From: Deminuibacter sp966424055 | GTDB taxonomy: Bacteria; Bacteroidota; Bacteroidia; Chitinophagales; Chitinophagaceae | Assembly (NCBI GenBank): GCA_966424055.1 | Contig: CBJLMB010000028.1 | Location: forward strand, 1-64,000 | Direction of reading: 5' to 3' | Length of the DNA: 64,000 bases | In this document: piece by piece, positions 35,943 to 44,606 of the stretch | Layout of the letters: each line of letters starts with the position of its first letter | How positions within the stretch are numbered: the first letter of the stretch is position 1 | Program-made: the position numbers and the translations under genes | The notes under the pieces: generated by a model | What the model was told of the DNA's origin: nothing | The model's input: only the letters and a program-made list of their open reading frames with translations | Database searches by the model: none

Positions 35943-36815
35943 TTATTTTTTGAGGGCTTCAGCCATGGTTTTTCCGATATCGGCAGGGCTGGCTACCACA
36001 TGGATGCCACACTCGGCCATGATCTTCATTTTAGCTGCAGCAGTATCATCGGCGCCGCCAATGATGGCACCAGCATGGCCCATACGGCGGCCGGGAGGTG
36101 CTGTTTGACCTGCAATAAAACCTACAACAGGTTTCTTTTTATTGTCTTTGATCCAGCGGGCGGCATCAGCTTCCATGCTGCCACCGATTTCACCGATCAT
36201 GATTATGCCGTCTGTTTCGGGGTCTTCCATCAGCAGTTTTACTGCCTCAACAGTGGGTGTGCCGATAATAGGGTCGCCACCAATACCGATGGCTGTGCTG
36301 ATACCCAAACCTGCTTTTACCACCTGGTCGGCAGCTTCGTAGGTGAGTGTGCCCGATTTTGAAACGATACCGATACGGCCGGGTTTGAAGATAAAGCCAG
36401 GCATGATACCCACTTTTGCTTCACCGGCAGTAATTACACCAGGACAGTTGGGGCCTATCAGGCGGGTGTTTTTGCCCTGCAGGTAGTTTTTTACTTTCAC
36501 CATATCCTGTATGGGTATACCTTCGGTAATACATACTACCAGCTCAATACCGGCATCTGCAGCTTCCATAATGGCGTCGGCGGCAAATGCCGGGGGCACA
36601 AATATGATGCTTACATTGGCGCCGGTTGTTTTTACCGCATCTGCTACTGTGTTGAATACAGGCTTGTCAAGGTGTGTTGACCCCCCTTTCCCGGGTGTAA
36701 CGCCGCCTACTACATTGGTGCCATATTCAATCATCTGCGATGCGTGGAATGTACCTTCTGTTCCGGTAAATCCTTGTACTATGATCTTCGATTGCTTATT
36801 AACTAAAACTGCCAT
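35943..36815 (-). CDS. sucD: Succinate-CoA ligase (ADP-forming) alpha subunit
   Basis: A 290-residue alpha subunit of succinyl-CoA synthetase, the TCA-cycle enzyme that makes ATP (or GTP) from succinyl-CoA. The start MAVLVNKQSKIIVQGFTGTEG is the family CoA-binding N-terminus. Further signatures are GVTPGKGGSTHLD, IGPNCPGVITAGEAKVGIMP, and the phosphohistidine loop GRRMGHAGAIIGG. The length is normal. The beta subunit gene sucC is not adjacent in this window, so the two subunits are not in one local operon. A terminator follows directly. Confidence 0.97.
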   Translation of the reverse strand: MAVLVNKQSKIIVQGFTGTEGTFHASQMIEYGTNVVGGVTPGKGGSTHLDKPVFNTVADAVKTTGANVSIIFVPPAFAADAIMEAADAGIELVVCITEGIPIQDMVKVKNYLQGKNTRLIGPNCPGVITAGEAKVGIMPGFIFKPGRIGIVSKSGTLTYEAADQVVKAGLGISTAIGIGGDPIIGTPTVEAVKLLMEDPETDGIIMIGEIGGSMEADAARWIKDNKKKPVVGFIAGQTAPPGRRMGHAGAIIGGADDTAAAKMKIMAECGIHVVASPADIGKTMAEALKK

Positions 36816-36939
36816 GGCGAACCGTACATTTTTCGTTTAAGGATGGGCAAAAATAGGTCAAACCGGCCATAATCGGTGCTTGAATTTTTTGTTACCTCAA
36901 TTTGGGGAAATGCCGGGGAAATTTGTAGTTATACCGTGA

Positions 36940-37025
36940 TTAAAAGCGGCAAGCTGATAGCGCTGAACTGCAAGAGATTTCATTTCCTCATAGCTGGAAG
37001 CCCGTGGTTTGCGGCTATGAGATGC
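36940..37025 (-). repeat. Dispersed copy of the 123-bp repeat family
   Basis: On the minus strand this matches the 123-bp tandem repeat at 21231. One 23-base block (36940-36962) is identical to the complement of 21324-21346, and a second block around CTTCCAGCTATGAG also matches. It lies between sucD and the MlaF-like gene. Confidence 0.8.
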
Positions 37026-37071
37026 TACCAATTAGCCCGCAACCTGGTTTTATAGTTGTTCCCAGGTGTTA

Positions 37072-37908
37072 TCAGGGTTTCTTTTTTTCTTTTCCTTCAT
37101 CATCCAATCCTACCTGCTGCATGATTTCTTCGGGTGTTTTCCCGCTTTCTTCCATCATGCGCATATCCTTGGCCCCCTGCAAGAACTCGGATGCAAAAAT
37201 AAAATCGTTCAGCAGTTTATCTTTCGAGAAAATGATGTCTTTATTAGAACCTTCCCATTGTTTTTGTCCCTGGTGCATGTACACGATATGGTTGCCTATT
37301 TCCATTACGCTATTCATATCGTGGGTCACCACAATGGTGGTGATATTGAATTCTTCCGTGATCTCTTTGATCAGCTTGTCTATCAGCAGCGAAGTTTGGG
37401 GGTCGAGACCAGAGTTGGGCTCATCGCAAAAAAGGTATTTGGGGTTCAGTACAATGGCACGGGCAATGCCTACTCTTTTTTTCATGCCGCCACTGATTTC
37501 GGCGGGAAATTTTTTGTGTGCTTCTTTCAGGTTCACCCTGTCCAGCACTTCATCAGCCCTTTTCTTGCGGTCTTTATAACTGAGGCCTGAAAACATATCC
37601 AGCGGGAACATGACATTTTGTTCCACTGTCATAGAATCGAAGAGGGCAGAGCCCTGGAAAAGCATACCGATCTGCTGGCGAAGCTGTTTGCGTTCCTCTT
37701 CAGACATTTCGAGCATGTTCTGTTTATCGTACAGTATTTCGCCTTTGTCGGGTTTAAAGAGACCTACCATGCATTTGGTGAGTACGGTTTTACCGCTGCC
37801 ACTGGCGCCGATAATGAGGTTACATTTGCCGGCTTCCATTACCGCACTGATATCGTTCAGTATCACCTTTTCACCGAAGCTTTTCCTAATGTTTTTGATC
37901 TCAATCAT
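37072..37908 (-). CDS. ABC transporter ATP-binding protein, MlaF-like
   Basis: A 278-residue ATPase of an ABC transporter, closest in sequence pattern to MlaF/Ttg2A proteins that drive phospholipid or hydrophobic-compound transport between the membranes. Walker A is GASGSGKT (residues 34-41), the signature motif is EISGGMKKRVGIARAI, and Walker B is YLFCDEPNSGLDP. The C-terminal extension (KTPEEIMQQVGLDDEGKEKKKP) is longer than in E. coli MlaF. The permease (MlaE-like) and substrate-binding partners are not in this window, unlike the usual operon. It follows guaB by 64 bases across a terminator. Confidence 0.88.
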   Translation of the reverse strand: MIEIKNIRKSFGEKVILNDISAVMEAGKCNLIIGASGSGKTVLTKCMVGLFKPDKGEILYDKQNMLEMSEEERKQLRQQIGMLFQGSALFDSMTVEQNVMFPLDMFSGLSYKDRKKRADEVLDRVNLKEAHKKFPAEISGGMKKRVGIARAIVLNPKYLFCDEPNSGLDPQTSLLIDKLIKEITEEFNITTIVVTHDMNSVMEIGNHIVYMHQGQKQWEGSNKDIIFSKDKLLNDFIFASEFLQGAKDMRMMEESGKTPEEIMQQVGLDDEGKEKKKP

Positions 37909-37924
37909 AATGCGCTAAATTAAC

Positions 37925-37952
37925 TTAAAAAAGTTGTGCCAAACTTTTTTAA
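37925..37952 (-). terminator. Terminator between guaB and the MlaF-like gene
   Basis: A perfect 11-base stem TTAAAAAAGTT / AACTTTTTTAA with loop GTGCCA. The loop can alternatively pair with TGGCAC at 37956-37961, so two structures compete. Confidence 0.6.
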
Positions 37953-37972
37953 GTCTGGCACTGCTTTTTATG

Positions 37973-39472
37973 TTATTTCCTGCTGTAATTAGGTGCTTCC
38001 TTGGTAATATCTACATCATGTGCATGGCTTTCGCGCATGCCAGCATTGGTGATTTGTACAAAACTGGCTTTTTGCAGTGTTTTGAGGTCTTTGGCACCGC
38101 AGTAACCCATACCGGCACGCAAGCCGCCTACATACTGGGCCACTACTTCATTTAAAAAGCCTTTGTATGCAACACGGCCTTCAATGCCTTCGGGTACCAG
38201 CTTTTTAATATCGTCTTCCACATCCTGGAAGTAACGGTCGCTGCTGCCTTGGGCCATTGCGCCAATACTGCCCATGCCGCGGTATTCTTTGAATTTTCTT
38301 CCTTCATAAATAATGGTGTCGCCGGGGCTTTCTTCCACACCGGCAAATACACTGCCCATCATAACCACATCGGCGCCGGCAGCCAGTGCTTTCACCATAT
38401 CGCCTGTATAGCGTATGCCGCCATCGGCGATCAGTGGAACACCGCTGGACTTTAATGCGCCTGCTGCTTCCATGATCGCGGTAAGCTGCGGCACACCTGC
38501 ACCTGCCACGATACGGGTGGTGCAAATAGAGCCGGGGCCGATACCTACTTTAACTGCATCAGCGCCTGCTTCGGCAAGAGCTTTGGCACCTGCAGCGGTA
38601 CCCACATTGCCGGCAATTACCTGCAGGCCTTTGAAATTCTTCTTCAGCGATTTCAATGCATCAATAACGCCTTTGCTATGCCCATGTGCACTATCCAAAC
38701 CAACTACATCCACACCTACTTGCTGCAGTGCATATGCCCTGTCGTGCAGATCCCTGGTGATACCCAGCGCGGCACCTACCAGTAAACGGCCATACTGGTC
38801 TTTTACGGCATTGGGATTATTGATGAGCTGTAAAATATCGCGATAAGTGATCAGGCCGATCAGCTTGCCCTGTTTATTCACTACAGGGAGTTTTTCAATT
38901 TTATACTGGCGCAATATTTTCTCCGCTTTTTTCATGTCGGTTCCTTCCGGTGCGGTGATCAGGTTTTCCCTGGTCATCACCTGCTTTACCTTCACGGTTT
39001 TATCTGTTTCAAAACGCAGATCGCGGTTGGTTAAAATACCTACCAGTTTATTGCCGGCATCAACGATGGGAATACCCCCTATTTTATTGTCTTTCATCAG
39101 CTGCAATGCCGCGCCGATAGTGGCATCTTCATGCAGGGTGATAGGGTCAATGATCAAACCGCTTTCACTTCTTTTTACTTTACGTACCTGGTCGGCCTGC
39201 TTTTCAATAGACATGTTTTTGTGCAGGATGCCCAGTCCGCCTTCCCTTGCCAGCGCAATGGCTAAACTGGCTTCTGTAACCGTATCCATGGCTGCAGAAA
39301 GCATCGGGATGTTAAGCGTGATAGATTTTGTTAAGCGTGTGCGGATGTCAACTTCGCGGGGCAGCACCTGGCTGTAGCCGGGTACCAATAATACATCATC
39401 GAATGTAAACCCTTGACCGAAAAATCTTGATTCTGTGGAATTGTTGCGAGAGGAGGTATTTCTTGTTGCCAT
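37973..39472 (-). CDS. guaB: Inosine-5'-monophosphate dehydrogenase
   Basis: A 499-residue IMP dehydrogenase that makes XMP from IMP with NAD+, the committed step of GMP synthesis. The N-terminal barrel contains FTFDDVLLVPGYSQVLPREV; two CBS domains lie at about residues 107-218 (GGIPIVDAGNKLVGILTNRDL and KLPVVNKQGKLIGLITYRDI). The catalytic loop is GIGPGSICTTR with Cys317, and the flap carries YFQDVEDDIKKLVPEGIEGRVAYKG, cited as a landmark. The ATG at 39472 is used because the longer frame needs a TTG. Two inverted repeats upstream may be regulatory. Confidence 0.97.
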   Translation of the reverse strand: MATRNTSSRNNSTESRFFGQGFTFDDVLLVPGYSQVLPREVDIRTRLTKSITLNIPMLSAAMDTVTEASLAIALAREGGLGILHKNMSIEKQADQVRKVKRSESGLIIDPITLHEDATIGAALQLMKDNKIGGIPIVDAGNKLVGILTNRDLRFETDKTVKVKQVMTRENLITAPEGTDMKKAEKILRQYKIEKLPVVNKQGKLIGLITYRDILQLINNPNAVKDQYGRLLVGAALGITRDLHDRAYALQQVGVDVVGLDSAHGHSKGVIDALKSLKKNFKGLQVIAGNVGTAAGAKALAEAGADAVKVGIGPGSICTTRIVAGAGVPQLTAIMEAAGALKSSGVPLIADGGIRYTGDMVKALAAGADVVMMGSVFAGVEESPGDTIIYEGRKFKEYRGMGSIGAMAQGSSDRYFQDVEDDIKKLVPEGIEGRVAYKGFLNEVVAQYVGGLRAGMGYCGAKDLKTLQKASFVQITNAGMRESHAHDVDITKEAPNYSRK

Positions 39473-39548
39473 GTGCAAAGATAGGGCAAGCCGTTCATTG
39501 CTTCCAAAATATTTTTGGCTATGCTGCAAGCGTCCGGCAACAAATTCA

Positions 39549-39604
39549 GAAACAAGCTGTTTCAGCTAAACTGCGGTTCATTACAGTGATGCATGCTATG
39601 CATC
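39549..39604. promoter_or_regulatory. Two perfect inverted repeats upstream of guaB
   Basis: GAAACA-AGC-TGTTTC (39549-39563) and GATGCAT-GCT-ATGCATC (39588-39604), both perfect with 3-base spacers, about 77-132 bases upstream of the guaB start. Possible regulator sites; the regulator is unknown. Confidence 0.35.
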
Positions 39605-39738
39605 TTAACATTTTCTTTCTATAACATTTCGCTGCCGTGCGCCAGCATAGCTGTTTAAACAGGTATCGCTTTTATAAGAAAAACAACTGATCTGTTTGAG
39701 AATAGGCTTATCTAAATAAAAATATTTCTGTGAAGGTT

Positions 39739-40839
39739 TTATTGCAGCGCAAACATTTTTCCGGGCAAACTTTTGATCATATCCTGCAATTCGAGGTTAA
39801 GGATAGCTGCTGCGATGGCATGATTGCCTAAACCACTGCGGGCATGCAGTTCATCAATATGCATGGTGCCGCGTTGCTGAAGCAGGGTTATAATCAGTTG
39901 TTCTTCTGCAGGCAGGGTGGTAAATAATTCTTTCTGAACAGCAGGCTTGCTTTTTTTCTTTTCCCAGTTCATGGCTTCGATCAGTTGCTGGGCATCGGTG
40001 AGCAATATGGCTTTGTTGTTTTTGATCAGGTGATTGCAACCACTGCTTTTGTTATCGGTGGTTTTACCGGGAAAAGCAAACACTTCCCTGTTATATGTAT
40101 TGGCCAGTTCGGCAGTGATCATACTGCCACCTTTAATAGCCGTTTCTATCACTACGGTGGCATCGGCCATACCGGCCACAATCCTGTTACGCCTGGGAAA
40201 ATGGTGCTTGTCGGGCTGTGCATCACTGCCAAATTCAGTGAGCAGTCCGCCATGCAACAGCATATCCCTGGCCAGTTGTTTGTGTTGTGCCGGATAAATA
40301 GTATGTAACCCATGTGCCAGCACACCAATGGTTGGTAAAGCCTGTTGTAAAGCCACGCGGTGTGCCAGTGCATCAATACCAAAAGCCAGTCCGCTTGTTA
40401 CCAGCACCTGGCAGCTGGCTAAACCGGACAGGAGTTTTTCTAGTACGGCTTTTCCGTAATCAGTATTATTACGGGTGCCGATGATACTAACCACCCTGGT
40501 ATGGTTGAGATCGGCTATGCCTTTATAAAACAAAAGGGTAGGGGCATCGCTGCAATGAAGCAGCCTTTGCGGATAAGCTTTGTCTGTGAGGTAAAGCGGC
40601 TGTATTTTGTATTGTTCAATAAAGCGTATTTCTTTTTCGCAGAATGAAAAATCTGTAAAAGCTTTGATATTCCTGGCGCGTATTTCGCCGATGTGTTCAA
40701 TGGCACTGAGCTCTTTTCTTCTTGCTTTGAAAATACCGGTGGCGGTTCCGAAATGTTCTGTGAGTAATCTGGCGTGCACGGCGCCTATCTGCGGCACCCG
40801 GGTAAGGGCCAGCTGGTATAACAGGTCAGCATCAATCAT
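39739..40839 (-). CDS. dprA: DNA-processing protein DprA (Smf)
   Basis: A 366-residue DprA, the single-strand DNA-binding loader of RecA used in natural transformation and found in many non-competent bacteria. The Rossmann-like DprA core contains VVSIIGTRNNTDYGKAVLEKL, then LVTSGLAFGIDALAHRVALQ, and FPRRNRIVAGMADATVVIET with GGSMITAELANTYNREVFAFPG; the C-terminal winged helix includes GTMHIDELHARSGLGNHAIAAAIL. The ATG at 40839 (MIDADLLYQLAL) is chosen because the longer frame adds 45 unrelated residues. Confidence 0.95.
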   Translation of the reverse strand: MIDADLLYQLALTRVPQIGAVHARLLTEHFGTATGIFKARRKELSAIEHIGEIRARNIKAFTDFSFCEKEIRFIEQYKIQPLYLTDKAYPQRLLHCSDAPTLLFYKGIADLNHTRVVSIIGTRNNTDYGKAVLEKLLSGLASCQVLVTSGLAFGIDALAHRVALQQALPTIGVLAHGLHTIYPAQHKQLARDMLLHGGLLTEFGSDAQPDKHHFPRRNRIVAGMADATVVIETAIKGGSMITAELANTYNREVFAFPGKTTDNKSSGCNHLIKNNKAILLTDAQQLIEAMNWEKKKSKPAVQKELFTTLPAEEQLIITLLQQRGTMHIDELHARSGLGNHAIAAAILNLELQDMIKSLPGKMFALQ

Positions 40840-41010
40840 GTTTTGAAGATAATAACAAAAAGCGAGTGTTGGAGCCTGGAATGGAATTGGAAATTGGTGA
40901 TGGGGAATTTGGAATGGATAGATTGATTTGGGATATATAAAATGAACCCGGATGTTTACTTTTTGAATGATCACAGACTAAGAGGTCCAGGTATTCTTCC
41001 GGACAGGTTG

Positions 41011-41043
41011 TCTCATAGCTTGCCGCCGGCAGCTCATGGCTCC
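41011..41043. repeat. Fragment related to the CTCATAGCTTGC repeat family
   Basis: Contains TCTCATAGCTTGC and AGCTCATGGCT, words also present in the repeats at 21231 and 36940. It lies directly after the stop codon of the OmpA-family gene. The match is partial. Confidence 0.45.
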
Positions 41044-42948
41044 CTACAGTCCTGTAACCACAAATGCAGTTCGCCGGTTAATGGCTTTGCCTGCTTCGGT
41101 ATTGTTATCGGCAACGGGCTGTGTTGCACCATAGCCTTTCCAGCTAAGCCTTGCCGCAGCAATGCCTTTACTGATGAGATAATCCACCACCGACTTGGCG
41201 CGATTGTCTGACAGTTTCAGGTTTTCCGCGGCATTGCCGGTATTATCGGTATGACCGCTGATCTGCACTTTAAGGGAAGGATTTTCAGCCAGCAACTGTA
41301 CCAGTTTATCCAGCTCGATCGTGCTTACCGGTTCCAGGCGGAATGAGTTGGTGGCAAACTGGATATTTTTGAACGTAATACCTGCATGCAGTTTGATGGG
41401 TTGCAGGGCAATATCTTTTTTGTAAGTGCTGTCGGGTATTTTATCGCTCAGGCTGAAGAGATCGCTGTAAAACAAATAGCCGCGGCGGTTTACGGTAAAG
41501 GTATAATCCCTGCCAACAGGCAGGGTGATAAAATAAAAACCGGTTTCATCGGTCTGCAGTTTGCTGGTCACCTGGCGGCTGGCATTATCGGCCAGTTCTA
41601 CCGTACAGGGAATGCCTTTATGGGTTTCCGCATCTGATACATAACCCTGCACATACAGCGTACGTGAAGGGCGGATATCGGGCCTTAATTCAAATTTGTA
41701 TAAGTCCAGTTCGCCGCGGGTATCGGCGCGGTCACTGGTATAGTAGGCTGTTACGCCATCGGATGCTACAAAAAGGCTGCCTTCGTTTTCAATAGTATTA
41801 ATGGGATAGCCCAGGTTGTACGGCTTTCCCCAGTGATGGGCGCTGTCTGTTTTCACCACATACAAATCTGTTCCGCCATAGCCGGGTAAGCCATTTGAAG
41901 TGTAATACAGTGTCTGGTTATCGGCATGAATAAAAGGTGCCAGCTCTTCCCCTGCAGTATTGATGGAAGGGCCCATGTTGATGGCGGGGCCCCATTTACC
42001 GTTTTTATCGCGGTAGCTCACGTACAGGTCTTTGCCGCCATAACCACCCGGCCTGTCGCTGCTGAAGTATAGGGCATTTTTATCTGCACTCAGGCTGGGA
42101 GAGCTTTCCCAGAATTCGGTATTGATATTGGGGCCCAGGTTAATGGGCTCGCTCCAACCTTTGGGTGTATTGTACGACATATAAATATCAAAATTACCCA
42201 GGCCCTGACCCTGGAAATTACCGGCAAAGATGAGCCATTCACCATCCTGCGAAATGGTTAATGCACCTTTCGAGGGTTCGATATTGATATCGCCGCTGAT
42301 GGGGATGGCATGAGTATAGCCTTTGGGTGTTTTGGTGCTCTGCATAAAATCTTCACGGATGCCTTCCCCCCGGCGGGTGAACACGAACACACTGTCATTA
42401 ATGGTGAAAGAAGGATAATACTCAGCCTTTGGTGAATTAATGCTGTCGCCCAGGTTCTGCGGGGTAAATACATAATTGCCTATGGGATGATTGCGTGCAT
42501 AATCCAGCGCAAATTCATAGCAATGCTTACGGTAAGTACCGCTTTTAATGCTTTTATCGTTCAGGTTGGGGATGGTGAGAAAATGGTTGACAGCTGCCAG
42601 CGCATCTTCAAAACGGCCTAGCCCCGCCAGGTTGATGGAATAAGGAAGATAGTAATAACGGAAATAGCCGGTATCAAGGCCGCGGGCTTTTTCGTAATAA
42701 TTTACCGATTGCTGGTATTGCTTCAACTCGCCGTAAACACCTGCCATAGACAGGTAGGCATCTGCATAACCGGGGTCGTATTCGATGGCTTTACCCAGCA
42801 GCGGAACAGCGTCTTTGATCAGTCCGTCGCGCAGTTGTAACATTGCTTTTTCATAAGCCTCAGCTGCTTTTTTGTTCACTTTATCGGGATTGTATTGTGC
42901 AGCTGCGATAGCTGGAATAAAAAAGCAGCAGACGAAAAAAAAGATCAT
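41044..42948 (-). CDS. OmpA family protein with TPR, beta-propeller and carboxypeptidase-like domains (PorE-like)
   Basis: A 634-residue outer-membrane-associated protein. Order: signal peptide (MIFFFVCCFFIPAIAAA), TPR repeats (about 25-130, for example YQQSVNYYEKARGLDTGYFRYYY), WD40-like PD40 repeats with repeated blocks such as DIYMSYNTPKGWSEPINLG and DLYVSYRDKNGKWGPAINMG, a carboxypeptidase regulatory-like domain near 460-520, and a C-terminal OmpA peptidoglycan-binding domain (QISGHTDNTGNAAENLKLSDNRA). This matches the layout of PorE of the type IX secretion system, although similar paralogues exist. The ATG at 42948 is preferred over an upstream GTG. Confidence 0.88.
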   Translation of the reverse strand: MIFFFVCCFFIPAIAAAQYNPDKVNKKAAEAYEKAMLQLRDGLIKDAVPLLGKAIEYDPGYADAYLSMAGVYGELKQYQQSVNYYEKARGLDTGYFRYYYLPYSINLAGLGRFEDALAAVNHFLTIPNLNDKSIKSGTYRKHCYEFALDYARNHPIGNYVFTPQNLGDSINSPKAEYYPSFTINDSVFVFTRRGEGIREDFMQSTKTPKGYTHAIPISGDINIEPSKGALTISQDGEWLIFAGNFQGQGLGNFDIYMSYNTPKGWSEPINLGPNINTEFWESSPSLSADKNALYFSSDRPGGYGGKDLYVSYRDKNGKWGPAINMGPSINTAGEELAPFIHADNQTLYYTSNGLPGYGGTDLYVVKTDSAHHWGKPYNLGYPINTIENEGSLFVASDGVTAYYTSDRADTRGELDLYKFELRPDIRPSRTLYVQGYVSDAETHKGIPCTVELADNASRQVTSKLQTDETGFYFITLPVGRDYTFTVNRRGYLFYSDLFSLSDKIPDSTYKKDIALQPIKLHAGITFKNIQFATNSFRLEPVSTIELDKLVQLLAENPSLKVQISGHTDNTGNAAENLKLSDNRAKSVVDYLISKGIAAARLSWKGYGATQPVADNNTEAGKAINRRTAFVVTGL

Positions 42949-43085
42949 TCCCCGGCAATTGCCGGATAAAGACTGGCCATAAGCTGGCCGCGATAGATTG
43001 CACTTAACCACAGCGATACATATTTTTCAGGTGAAAGTTCGGAAAATCACCCGATGATTCCATAGTTTAAATTCGGGTGCAGGGG

Positions 43086-43706
43086 TTAAGGTACGTTGAT
43101 GTATTTATGTATCTGCAGGCTCAACTCCCATTGGGGGTGCGCTTTAATATAATCAACGATCAAAAGTGTCATCTGGGCAGCTTTATCCCATTCAGGCTGC
43201 AGGTACAATTTGCATTGTGGTGATACCTGTGCGGCATGCTGTTCGGCCCAGTCGAAATCGCTTTTGTTGTAAATGATCACTTTCAGCTCATTGGCCAGGG
43301 GCATGATTTCCGGTACCGGGGGCTTGAATTTTTTGGGGGAGAGACAGATCCAGTCCCAATCGCCGCTTACCGGGCTGGAGCCCGATGTTTCGATATTGGT
43401 TTGAAAACCGGCTGCATGCAAGGCGGCGGTCAGCAGGTCAAGGTTATGCATCAGCGGCTCGCCACCGGTAACCACTGCCAGCCTGCCGGGATGTGCTGCT
43501 GCGGCAGCCACAATTTCATCAATGGTCAGCCGGGGATGCAGGGAGGCATCCCAGCTTTCTTTTACATCACACCAGAAACAGCCTACATCACATCCGCCAA
43601 GACGGATGAAATAGGCCGCCCTGCCCTGGTGATATCCTTCACCCTGCAGGGTATAAAAAGATTCCATCACCGGTAAGGTAGTGGTATGTGTTGCTGTGGC
43701 AATCAT
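43086..43706 (-). CDS. queE: 7-carboxy-7-deazaguanine synthase (radical SAM)
   Basis: A 206-residue radical SAM enzyme of queuosine biosynthesis. The Fe-S cluster motif is CDVGCFWC (Cys39, Cys43, Cys46; C-x3-C-x2-C), shortened relative to the classical radical SAM spacing but normal for this family. The N-terminus has MESFYTLQGEGYHQGRAAYFIRLGGC, partly cited as a landmark; GGEPLMHNLDLL and FQTNIETSGSSP follow. No other que gene is next to it. It starts 21 bases after the folD stop on the same strand and may be co-transcribed with it. Confidence 0.94.
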   Translation of the reverse strand: MIATATHTTTLPVMESFYTLQGEGYHQGRAAYFIRLGGCDVGCFWCDVKESWDASLHPRLTIDEIVAAAAAHPGRLAVVTGGEPLMHNLDLLTAALHAAGFQTNIETSGSSPVSGDWDWICLSPKKFKPPVPEIMPLANELKVIIYNKSDFDWAEQHAAQVSPQCKLYLQPEWDKAAQMTLLIVDYIKAHPQWELSLQIHKYINVP

Positions 43707-43727
43707 GCTGCAAAGGTAGTGATAAAC

Positions 43728-44606
43728 CTACGGGTTTCTCCGCAGGTAGGCGGCCAGTGTATTTTTCAATAACCCGGCAATGGTCATCAGGCCCACGCCA
43801 CCAGGTACCGGTGTAATGGCCGATGCTTTGGCAGCAACTTCTGTATATGCTACATCGCCTTTGATGCGGTATCCTTTTTTCACTGTGGCATCTTCTATAC
43901 GGGAAATGCCCACATCAATGATCACAGCGCCTTCTTTTACCATATCGGCTTTTACAAATTCGGGTCTGCCGAGTGCGGCAACAACGATATCGGCCTGCAG
44001 GCATAATTCCTTCAGGTTATGGGTATGTGAGTGGCAGATGGTTACTGTGCAGTTGCCATAAGGATGATTGCTGCTTAACAGGATGCTCATGGGGCGGCCC
44101 ACGATATTGCTTCTGCCTATAACAACGGCATGTTTGCCTTTGGTTTGAATAGTAAAATGTTCCAGCATCAGCATAATGCCGTAAGGGGTGGCAGGGATAA
44201 AAGTATCGAGCCCCTGTACCAGTTTGCCAACGCTTATAGGGTGAAACCCATCCACATCTTTCAACGGATCGATGGCTTCTATTACTTTCTGTTCACTGAT
44301 TTGTTTGGGAAGCGGCAGTTGTACCAGTATACCGTCGATGGCATCATCATTGTTCAGCTGGTGGATGGTATCCAGCAAAACAGCTTCGCTCACCGATTCT
44401 TCCAGCCTGATAAGGGTGGAGGCAAAACCAATTTCTTCACAGCTTTTTACCTTACTGGCCACATAAGTTTCGCTGGCGCCATTGTTGCCTACCAGCACGG
44501 CGGCCAGGTGAGGGGCTCTTTTTCCTTTTGCAAGAAGTTGTTCAACCTGTTGTTTCAGCTCTTCCTTTACTGATTGCGAAGCAATTTTTCCATCTAGTAC
44601 TAACAT
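43728..44606 (-). CDS. folD: Methylenetetrahydrofolate dehydrogenase / cyclohydrolase
   Basis: A 292-residue bifunctional FolD that interconverts 5,10-methylene- and 10-formyl-tetrahydrofolate. Signatures are YVASKVKSCEEIGFAS (with the catalytic Lys), ILVQLPLPKQISEQKVIEAIDP, the NADP-binding GRSNIVGRPMSILL, and the C-terminal PVPGGVGLMTIAGLLKNTL. The length is typical. The ATG at 44606 (MLVLDGKIASQSVK) is the usual start. It precedes queE by 21 bases. No purine or serine genes are adjacent. Confidence 0.97.
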   Translation of the reverse strand: MLVLDGKIASQSVKEELKQQVEQLLAKGKRAPHLAAVLVGNNGASETYVASKVKSCEEIGFASTLIRLEESVSEAVLLDTIHQLNNDDAIDGILVQLPLPKQISEQKVIEAIDPLKDVDGFHPISVGKLVQGLDTFIPATPYGIMLMLEHFTIQTKGKHAVVIGRSNIVGRPMSILLSSNHPYGNCTVTICHSHTHNLKELCLQADIVVAALGRPEFVKADMVKEGAVIIDVGISRIEDATVKKGYRIKGDVAYTEVAAKASAITPVPGGVGLMTIAGLLKNTLAAYLRRNP

